Of a stretch of DNA of 64,000 bases, positions 57,822-64,000 are shown one piece after another. Every line of letters starts with the position of its first letter. Positions within the stretch are counted from its first letter, which is position 1. The stretch is from the NCBI RefSeq assembly GCF_002223055.1, contig NZ_NKFL01000006.1, forward strand, positions 1,302,001 through 1,366,000, given 5' to 3'. A program made the position numbers and the translations under genes. This stretch comes from Burkholderia sp. HI2500 (GTDB taxonomy: Bacteria > Pseudomonadota > Gammaproteobacteria > Burkholderiales > Burkholderiaceae). Below the pieces are notes generated by a model that had not been told where the DNA came from, did no database searches, and saw only the letters and a list, made by a program, of their open reading frames with translations.

Positions 57822-60091
57822 GAAGCACGTTCCATCTGTTGTCGCGACACCGCCATTCCATTGGCGGTCGCCGCGGCCTGATGCGTATTCGTATCCGTAT
57901 AGCCGTAGTCGTACCGACCCGGCGCGCCCTGGTAATCGTTCAGGATCACGCCGCGCACATCGATATGCGCGTGCTCGAGCCGTCGCGCGCTTTCGTCGAG
58001 CTCCGTCAGCGTCGTCACGCCGCTACGCGCGACGAGGAACACCGTGCCCGCCAGACGCCCCAGCACCAGCGCATCGGCGACCGGCAGCAACGGCGGGCCG
58101 TCGAGCACCACCATGTCGTAGCGCGACGCGAGCTGCCCGATCAATTCGGCGAACGCGGGCTGCAGCAGCAGTTCGCCCGGATCGGGAACGACGCTGCCCA
58201 TCGCGATGAAATCGAGGCCCGGTGTGACGCCGCGCTTGATTGCCTCGTCGAGCGCATGGGTGCCCGCCACCACGTCCGACAACCCCGGCGCGCGGCTATA
58301 GCGGAACCGGTCGTGCAGCGAACCCTTGCGCAGATCGGCGTCGATCAGCAGGACCCGCCGTTTCGCGGCACCGGCGAGCGACGCGATATTCGCAGCGACG
58401 AACGACTTGCCGACGCCCGTCGTCGGCCCGGAGATCAGCACGACCGGATTCGATGCGGCCGGCATCTCCAATTGCAGCGACGCGCGCAGACCGCGCAGGC
58501 TTTCGAGCGCGGCGTCCTGCGCGCCGACCGGCGCAATCGATGCGCGCGGACCGGGCCGGCCGGCCTTTGTCCGCAGTTCCGCGGCCGCAGCGATCGCGCT
58601 GTGCGGGACGGTCGCGAACACCGGCAGCCCCGTCGCCCATTCGATTTCCTCCGCGTCGCCGATCGTGCCGACGACGCGCTGCCGGGCGATCACGATCGCC
58701 GCGCCAGCCAGCAGGCCCACCACCAGGAGACCGACCACCGCAACCCCGCGATGCGGACCGATCGGCTGCTCGGCGATCTTCGCCGTATCGACGATCCGCA
58801 CGGTGCCGGTCTTGCTGGCACGTGCGAGGACCATCTGCTGGCGCGTATTGAGCAGGTTCGTGTACAGCGCGGTATCCACGGCCACGTCGCGCTGCAGTTG
58901 CAGCACGCCCTGCTCCACGGTCGGCAACTGCTGGATCTGCTTGCGCGTCGTGTCGAGCGTACGCTGCGCATCGGCGAGCTGCGCATCAACGGCCGCAACC
59001 GCCGGATGCTTCGGCATGAAGCGCGTCATCAGTTCCTCACGCCGCTGCTGCAGCGTCTGCACGCGCGTCTCGATGTCGACCGCCTGTTGACGCAATGCCA
59101 GCGCTTCGTCGCTCGTATTGACCGTCCCGTGCGATGCGCGGAATGCGTTGAAGCGGTTTTCCGCCGCCTCCAGCTGGGCCTTCAACTGCGGCAACTGGCC
59201 GTCCATATAGCGGATCAGCTTGTCGGCCGCCTCGGACTTGCGTTGCGTGTTCTGCGCCAGATACGCGTCGCCGATCGCGTTCAGCACGCGGCTGTCCTGC
59301 ACGGGATCGGTGCCGTCGAGCGTCACGCCAACCATGTTCGACTGCTTGCCGCGCTCCGAGATCAGCGCGTTCTTCTGCAGCCACGTGGACGCCTCCTCGT
59401 CGCTGTAACGCGTCAGGTCGAAGCGTGCGCCGGGCTTGCCGGCCACGCCGCGCACGAACACGTCGATCGCGCCCTCCGGTGTCTCGACGTGCAACGGCTG
59501 GCCGATACGGCCCTGCCACATCGGCCCTTTCCGGCCGAAGATGCCGGTGCGCTGCAGCGTATAGGCGCCGTCATCGCCGACGGTCAACGCGAAGCGCTTG
59601 CCGAGCAGTCGTTTCGGCACGTCGAAGGTCGGCACGTCGATGCGTTCGGTGCCGTACACGTATCCGCCCGGCAACGGCGACGACAACCCGTCGGCGGCAT
59701 TCACGAACCGCCAGCCGATCAGCGGCAGGTAATGCGGTCGAACGTCGAGCGCGAGGTTGGTACTGTCGATCGCGCGATCGAGCACCGCGCGGGATTTCAG
59801 CACCTCGATCTCCGTCGATGCATCCGTCTTCAGATCGAACACCGACGATGGATCGCCAGGCGGCGACGTCTGCTTCGAGTCGGTCTGGCTTTGCTCGACC
59901 TGGAACAGGATGTCGGAGCGGTAGACGGGGGCCGCGCACAGCGCATACAGGCCTCCGGCAATCGCGCCCGCAAGCGCGGTGCAAAGGATCAGGCGCCGGC
60001 CGCCATACAGCACGCTCCAGTAGCGGCGTACCGAATGGGACGGCCGCGGAATGCGCCCGCTGTGCGAGTCAGGCAGGGTCGAAGTATTCAT
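57818..60091 (-). CDS. wzc: Polysaccharide co-polymerase/BY-kinase Wzc
   Basis: A 757-residue bacterial tyrosine kinase that controls EPS polymerisation and export with Wza. It starts MNTSTLPDSHSGRIPRPSHS. A first membrane helix at about residues 33-52 and a second at about 447-467 bracket a large periplasmic domain with coiled coils. The cytoplasmic kinase has Walker A ISGPTTGVGKSFVAANIASL (K562), Walker A' VLLIDADLRKGSLHDRFRYS, and Walker B MVVLDGPPLLPVADALVLGR. The C-terminal tail contains a short tyrosine cluster (GRYDYGYTDT) for autophosphorylation, shorter than in E. coli Wzc. No Wzb phosphatase gene is adjacent. It overlaps the polymerase by 4 nt and follows wza by 59 nt. Confidence 0.94.
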   Translation of the reverse strand: MNTSTLPDSHSGRIPRPSHSVRRYWSVLYGGRRLILCTALAGAIAGGLYALCAAPVYRSDILFQVEQSQTDSKQTSPPGDPSSVFDLKTDASTEIEVLKSRAVLDRAIDSTNLALDVRPHYLPLIGWRFVNAADGLSSPLPGGYVYGTERIDVPTFDVPKRLLGKRFALTVGDDGAYTLQRTGIFGRKGPMWQGRIGQPLHVETPEGAIDVFVRGVAGKPGARFDLTRYSDEEASTWLQKNALISERGKQSNMVGVTLDGTDPVQDSRVLNAIGDAYLAQNTQRKSEAADKLIRYMDGQLPQLKAQLEAAENRFNAFRASHGTVNTSDEALALRQQAVDIETRVQTLQQRREELMTRFMPKHPAVAAVDAQLADAQRTLDTTRKQIQQLPTVEQGVLQLQRDVAVDTALYTNLLNTRQQMVLARASKTGTVRIVDTAKIAEQPIGPHRGVAVVGLLVVGLLAGAAIVIARQRVVGTIGDAEEIEWATGLPVFATVPHSAIAAAAELRTKAGRPGPRASIAPVGAQDAALESLRGLRASLQLEMPAASNPVVLISGPTTGVGKSFVAANIASLAGAAKRRVLLIDADLRKGSLHDRFRYSRAPGLSDVVAGTHALDEAIKRGVTPGLDFIAMGSVVPDPGELLLQPAFAELIGQLASRYDMVVLDGPPLLPVADALVLGRLAGTVFLVARSGVTTLTELDESARRLEHAHIDVRGVILNDYQGAPGRYDYGYTDTNTHQAAATANGMAVSRQQMERAS

Positions 60092-60110
60092 ACAGCCTCA
60101 GTCCTGTATG
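60089..60110 (-). promoter_or_regulatory. Hairpin over the wzc start codon
   Basis: In the minus-strand message, CATACAG and CTGTATG form a 7-bp stem around the loop GACTGAGG. The stem's 3' arm includes the wzc ATG (60091-60089) and the loop carries the GAGG ribosome binding site. This could hold wzc translation down until opened, for example by translation of wza. Confidence 0.35.
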
Positions 60111-60150
60111 GCGCGACGCACCGTCGCGGTCACAAAATCCGCCGCGAGCA

Positions 60151-61377
60151 TCACGGCGAAATGGCCTTCGCCGTCAGCGCACCTTGCGCGGACGATGGAA
60201 TCAGCAGGTTCACGACGCGGCTCCAGCGCACGAGCGACGACGCATCGACGAACACGACGTCGCGCCGCTCGAGCGGAAACTGGTCGGCGAGCGCGAACGA
60301 CGCGGGCGAGCTGCCGTCGAGGTGGTACACCCGCGGACGGTTGTCCGGGCCACGGCGCACGACGAACACCTGGCGCGCGTCGGACGTGTACTGACTTACG
60401 CCGCCCGTGTCGCCGAGCGCCTCGCCGAGGCTCATCCGGCCGTCGGTCAATGTCAGCGTCGCGGGTCGCGACACCTCGCCGAGCACGAACACCTTCGCGT
60501 CGCTCGCCGCGCGCACGCGCACGAGATCGCCGTCGCGCAACAGGATGTTCGACGGATTCACGCCCGCCGAGATCAATGCGGGCAGGCTCACGTTTACGGT
60601 CTTGTCGCCGCGCGTCACCGAAACCTGCGAGCGGTCTGCCGTCGGGGTGAAACCGCCCGCACGGTCGATCGCCTCGGGCAGCGTCATCGGCATGTCGTTG
60701 ACGATCTGCAGACCCGGCGTGCGCACCTCGCCGTCGAGATAGACGCGCTTGCTGCGGTAGCTCTGCACGCGTAGCGAGAGCTGCGGCTTGCGCACGTATT
60801 CGCCGAGCCGCTTCATCAGCAGCGCGCCTGCCTGTGCCTCGGTCAACCCGGCCACGTGAACGAGGCCCGCGTAAGCGAACTGCACGTTGCCGTTCGCGTC
60901 GACCGTATAGCCCGTCGCGACCGAGCTGGCGCCGACCCCGTCGCCGCCACCGACCGTCTGCGTCGTCGGCAGGTTCAACTCCGGGTGGTCCCATACGACG
61001 ATGCCCAGCACATCGCCAGGGCCGATCGTGTACGGCATCGGCTTGCCGAACAGCTGGCGGATTTCCGCGTCGACGTTGGCCGGCCGCCCCGCATGGTGTT
61101 GCGCGACGAAGGCCGGCGTGATCTCGATCAGATCCTCGCTCGACACGTTCTGCACGCCGTCGAGGCCGCCCGATCCCGATGCGTCGGCGCTCACGCGCGC
61201 ATTCGAGTCGCGCTCGGCCGGCGGGTGATAAGTCATGCCGGGCGACAGCGCGCATGCGCTCAGTGCGCACGCGGCGGCCGCGATCGCCAGGCGCGACTGC
61301 CACGGTGCGCGACGGGCGTCGGCCCGACGGGGCCTCGGCGTGCCGAGCGTCGATTCCGGTTGCGTGGTGATTGACAT
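60151..61377 (-). CDS. wza: Outer-membrane polysaccharide export lipoprotein Wza
   Basis: A 408-residue export porin lipoprotein. The start at 61377 (MSITTQPESTLGTPRPRRAD) has GGAAGGA 5 nt upstream; the longer frame is non-coding. The signal ends in a lipobox LSAC with C42. The Poly_export domain starts at about residue 110 (YTIGPGDVLGIVVWDHPELN), and two SLBB domains follow (KRVYLDGEVRTPGLQIVNDM, AKVFVLGEVSRPATLTLTDG). It would form the octameric outer-membrane channel for the EPS. It is the first gene of the wza-wzc-wzy operon and is preceded by a plausible sigma54 promoter. The divergent small exported gene begins 128 nt away. Confidence 0.95.
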   Translation of the reverse strand: MSITTQPESTLGTPRPRRADARRAPWQSRLAIAAAACALSACALSPGMTYHPPAERDSNARVSADASGSGGLDGVQNVSSEDLIEITPAFVAQHHAGRPANVDAEIRQLFGKPMPYTIGPGDVLGIVVWDHPELNLPTTQTVGGGDGVGASSVATGYTVDANGNVQFAYAGLVHVAGLTEAQAGALLMKRLGEYVRKPQLSLRVQSYRSKRVYLDGEVRTPGLQIVNDMPMTLPEAIDRAGGFTPTADRSQVSVTRGDKTVNVSLPALISAGVNPSNILLRDGDLVRVRAASDAKVFVLGEVSRPATLTLTDGRMSLGEALGDTGGVSQYTSDARQVFVVRRGPDNRPRVYHLDGSSPASFALADQFPLERRDVVFVDASSLVRWSRVVNLLIPSSAQGALTAKAISP

Positions 61378-61425
61378 GATGTCCTTCCAAAACTGTGCGG
61401 TAACCCGCCGAACGCGGCGAATTCC

Positions 61426-61442
61426 GGCATTACGCTTGCCCA
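61426..61442 (-). promoter_or_regulatory. Candidate sigma54 (-24/-12) promoter of wza
   Basis: Read on the minus strand: TGGGCAAGCGTAATGCC, with GG and GC 10 nt apart and 8 of 10 fixed positions of YTGGCACG-N4-TTGC matched. The transcription start would be near 61415, 38 nt before the wza ATG, with a good ribosome binding site between. A sigma54 activator is encoded at 39608-40999 in the same island. Confidence 0.5.
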
Positions 61443-61505
61443 GCGCGGCTCGCATTGCATCGCCGCACCGCCCTCTTCACCGCACGTCACTCCATACGAT
61501 TCGTC

Positions 61506-61901
61506 ATGAACTTCTCTTCATCGCTTTCGTCGTTCGTCTGCATCGTGTCGGCCGGGTTCGTCTGTGCCGCCGGTGCGCAGACGCTGTCCAGCAGCCCCGC
61601 CGACACTCCGTCCCTTGCGTCGTCGACGCTACCGGGCCTGGTGCCGCCACAACGTTCGGCGCAAGCGGCGGTCGCACGCGCGGCCGCGGCTGCCGCACCC
61701 GCGCTCACGCGTTCCGCCGCGAGCGCCGCCGTCCAGCCCGACCCGCGCGCCCACAGCACGTTGCGCCGGCCGCTCGTCCCGGCGCGCCCGCACCGCGCGC
61801 AGGTGGCCAGTACACCGGCCGACGACGTATGGGGCAGCAACACGTTGTACGCATCGCCCTACGCGAAATCACCCTATGACGCGCCAGCCGAGCCGGACTG
61901 A
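61506..61901 (+). CDS. Small Ala/Pro-rich exported protein divergent from wza
   Basis: A 131-residue protein starting MNFSSSLSSFVCIVSAGFVC, with a signal peptide cleaved near AGA-Q (about residue 25). The mature part is low-complexity, rich in Ala, Ser, Pro and Arg, with LPGLVPPQRSAQAAVARAAA and ending SNTLYASPYAKSPYDAPAEP. No catalytic domain is visible and I do not recognise a family. The first in-frame ATG at 61455 would give an internal signal peptide and is rejected. The location, facing wza across 128 nt, suggests coregulation with the EPS operon. It may be a periplasmic or secreted accessory, or a non-functional remnant. Confidence 0.6.
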   Translation: MNFSSSLSSFVCIVSAGFVCAAGAQTLSSSPADTPSLASSTLPGLVPPQRSAQAAVARAAAAAAPALTRSAASAAVQPDPRAHSTLRRPLVPARPHRAQVASTPADDVWGSNTLYASPYAKSPYDAPAEPD

Positions 61902-62069
61902 AGCACCCGCCGGTCATGCCTCGGCATGACCGCGCATGCATCGATAAGGGATTGGACACCACGGCAAACGGCGCGTCTGTGAGCAACCTCACCGAACGCC
62001 CATCTTCATACGCGGGCGCGATCGCACCCCAACGCGCCGCTGCATGCAACGCATGCGGCACAGCGCACG

Positions 62070-63926
62070 TCACGGCCTGCCGACCGACACGCTCCCGTAC
62101 GACCCTGCGGCCGCGTCGAGCGTGGCAGGATCGGCAACGCGCACGACCGACCTCGCCGAATCACGGCCGAGTGCCTGCATGCACAGCCCGATCACGATGT
62201 CCGTGCCGACCGCGCCGTACACCGCGTGATCGACCTGCGGCTCGAGATGCAGTCGCACGTGACGCGAGTGCCTGAACGCGCGCTCGATCGCACCGAAGTG
62301 GCGCCGCACGTCGTCGATGCCGGGATCGAGCGCGCCGTACACCAGCGTCGTCCGGACATTGCGTTGTGCCAGCACGTGCATCACGCCGCGTGGTGTGCCG
62401 GCGCGCGGCTTCCAGCCGAAGCGCGCGGCGGCCTCTTTCAACGGCACGCTGACCCGCGCGATCGCATTGGCGGCGACGGCCGCCACGATCGGCCGCAAAT
62501 CGCGCCGTTCGCGCACGAGGCCCTTCCACTTTTTCCAGTCGCGCACCGATAGCCAGTAGCCGCGCACCGAATTGTTCCGCTGCTTCTGCACCGCCTCCAG
62601 CGAGAGCCCGGCCGGCCACACGAAACGCGCCAGGTTGATCGCGATCACGCCGCCGAGCGACGGCGTCTTCACGGCCGCATGCAATGCCGCATAGGCGCCC
62701 GAACAGATGCCGGTTGCGATCACCTCCGGGTAGCCGAGTGCACGCAGCCAGTCGGCGGCGGCTGCCACGTCGTCGCTCGACTGCGGTGAATACACGACCG
62801 GCGCCTGGTCGTCGGGCGCGGCAACCCCGCTGTCGCCCACGCCATGCACGTCGATCCTCAGCGTCGTCACGCCGGCGCGTGCGAGCGTCCGCGCGAGGCG
62901 CACGCTGAAGCGCCCTTCTCCGCTGCGCGGATTCGTCGACGTGTTCGCGATCACGAGTGCCGGCGCGACGGGATTTGCCGGCCCCGTATCGGCGGGACGG
63001 CACAGCACGCCGACCACCCGGTCCGGCCCTACCGCGACGACCTGCTCGGTCATGTCCGTCATGTCGAGCGCGACAGCCGACTCGCCATTCCATGACGGAT
63101 CCAGCGGCCGCGCGGGGTCGATGCGAGTCGCCACGTGCGGTGCCCGTTCGGCGATCCAGTTGACGAGCGTGTCGATCGCGTCGAGCGGCAAGCGCGAGCG
63201 CGTGCCGTCCAGCATCGTCGTCGACCATTCGCGGAACGAGTCGGTCGCCACGTCGACGCCGCGAGCGAGCAGTGCATCGCGCAACGCAGGACCGTCCCCC
63301 TGATCGGGATCGATCAGCAGCATCGCGCCGGGCAACGTCGCTGCATCGCGCACGACGTCGCACAAATCGACCGCCTTCAGCGCATCGACGAAATCGTCGG
63401 GAAAGCGGTGCCCGAGCACGTTCATGCACGGTTCGTCGCGATGTGCGGCACGAATGGCCGGCGACGTGATGTCGAGCCACTGCCGATGCACGAACGACAT
63501 CTCGCGGAGGTACGCACGCCCACGCACGACGGGCGCGAACGCCGCCAATGCGTCGACGCGCGGCGACGGGCGCTGGCCGTTGCCTGCGGCGGCCAGCATC
63601 GCGAACAGCGCGCCCGCACGGATTCCGACGAGCGTTAGCGACGCGACACCGACCTGGTCGCGCAGCATGCCGATCGCATCGTGAATGCTGTCGATGCACG
63701 CGGCATACCGACCGGCATCGAGATCGTCGCCCGCGGAGTCACCGCTGCACGGATAGTTGAATCGCAACACCGTGACACCGTTACTGGCAAGGCGCTCGGC
63801 GATCGCCCGCATGAACTTGTGCGTCCACGATGCCTCGTGGCCCAATGCTTCGCACAGGACCACCCCTTGTGTCGTCTGTCCCTCGTGCAGCCACCCCACG
63901 CAGCTGCCGAACGTAATCGGCTTCAA
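62070..63926 (-). CDS. Tandem alpha/beta-hydrolase protein with altered nucleophile elbows
   Basis: A 618-residue protein made of two alpha/beta-hydrolase domains (about residues 1-270 and 290-610). The first resembles EPS/exosortase-associated hydrolases (VLRFNYPCSGDSAGDDLDAG), but its nucleophile elbow reads G-I-R-A-G at 101-105, with Arg103 in place of Ser. The second has TTLRIDVHGVGDSGVAAPDD and an elbow G-I-C-S-G at 406-410, placing Cys408 at the nucleophile position, plus a late histidine in EPQVDHAVYG. The second domain might be a Cys-type acyltransferase or esterase; the first is probably structural. It starts at 63926 (MKPITFGSCVGWLHEGQTTQ). It follows the EPS cluster but is separated by about 170 nt and runs on the other strand from the small exported gene. 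Confidence 0.8.
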   Translation of the reverse strand: MKPITFGSCVGWLHEGQTTQGVVLCEALGHEASWTHKFMRAIAERLASNGVTVLRFNYPCSGDSAGDDLDAGRYAACIDSIHDAIGMLRDQVGVASLTLVGIRAGALFAMLAAAGNGQRPSPRVDALAAFAPVVRGRAYLREMSFVHRQWLDITSPAIRAAHRDEPCMNVLGHRFPDDFVDALKAVDLCDVVRDAATLPGAMLLIDPDQGDGPALRDALLARGVDVATDSFREWSTTMLDGTRSRLPLDAIDTLVNWIAERAPHVATRIDPARPLDPSWNGESAVALDMTDMTEQVVAVGPDRVVGVLCRPADTGPANPVAPALVIANTSTNPRSGEGRFSVRLARTLARAGVTTLRIDVHGVGDSGVAAPDDQAPVVYSPQSSDDVAAAADWLRALGYPEVIATGICSGAYAALHAAVKTPSLGGVIAINLARFVWPAGLSLEAVQKQRNNSVRGYWLSVRDWKKWKGLVRERRDLRPIVAAVAANAIARVSVPLKEAAARFGWKPRAGTPRGVMHVLAQRNVRTTLVYGALDPGIDDVRRHFGAIERAFRHSRHVRLHLEPQVDHAVYGAVGTDIVIGLCMQALGRDSARSVVRVADPATLDAAAGSYGSVSVGRP

Positions 63927-64000
63927 TCGGTACTCCTCGGATCGGTATTTTTATCGGACGCGGACGCGTGTTCCGGCGGCTCCACCGAAATGAGCGATTC

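Noticed and set aside
57839..60394. An 851-codon open frame on the plus strand opposite wzc
   Set aside because: It is antisense to a clear Wzc with all kinase motifs. Its translation is Arg/Ala/His-rich with no domain, typical of the mirror frame in high-GC DNA.

Overview
The window looks like a replicon of a Burkholderia species of the B. cepacia complex, probably chromosome 2. The reasons are the very high GC content with strong third-position GC bias, an OmpC-like Burkholderia porin, a split hpaG1/hpaG2 homoprotocatechuate cluster, a membrane gluconate-dehydrogenase-type operon, and a large exopolysaccharide (EPS) locus that resembles the c-di-GMP-controlled Bep cluster known from B. cenocepacia. 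No rRNA, tRNA, CRISPR array or insertion sequence was seen.

Layout. 1-3.7 kb: the end of a probable ABC ATPase, a porin, an MDR-type oxidoreductase with a small partner gene, and a divergent AraC regulator. 3.8-6.4 kb: a lower-GC accessory patch with a frameshifted DUF3304 lipoprotein, a Sel1-repeat (DUF6396-like) exported protein, a truncated PIN-domain toxin and its intact HTH antitoxin. 6.5-13 kb: the homoprotocatechuate meta-cleavage operon hpaG1-G2-E-D-F-H-I with divergent hpaR. 13-19.6 kb: a thioester-reductase-like SDR, a small unknown protein, a second FtsI-type penicillin-binding protein and a Kef-type antiporter. 19.7-23.7 kb: a three-subunit membrane dehydrogenase (small Tat subunit, GMC flavoprotein, triheme cytochrome c) preceded by a perfect LacI-type palindrome. 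24.2-29.1 kb: kptA, a DUF3995 membrane protein, ald, polX and a DksA/TraR-like zinc finger.

29.5-61.9 kb is one long polysaccharide and regulation island. It contains a WcaJ-type priming transferase, two paralogous Crp/FNR regulators, and a tightly overlapping five-gene operon for aminoacyl-carrier-protein chemistry (carrier protein, acyl-CoA dehydrogenase, SerRS-like amino acid:carrier protein ligase, DUF1839, GH2 glycosidase). A sigma54 activator follows, then an ElaA-like GNAT with ManC, a secreted beta-helix protein, three glycosyltransferases, an acyltransferase-3, and a second carrier-protein module (MBOAT, SGNH, FkbH, ACP). Wzy-like, Wzc and Wza assembly proteins complete it. The window ends with a tandem alpha/beta hydrolase lacking canonical nucleophiles.

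How the genes may work together (inference). The EPS is started on undecaprenyl phosphate by the WcaJ-like enzyme, extended by the three glycosyltransferases with GDP-mannose from ManC, polymerised by the Wzy-like protein and exported by Wzc/Wza. Two separate thioester carrier systems sit in the locus, one loading an amino acid and one probably loading a glyceryl unit. This suggests an EPS decorated with unusual substituents. Two Crp-like proteins and a sigma54 activator probably control it, and a plausible -24/-12 promoter lies 38 nt upstream of wza after allowing for the expected transcription start.
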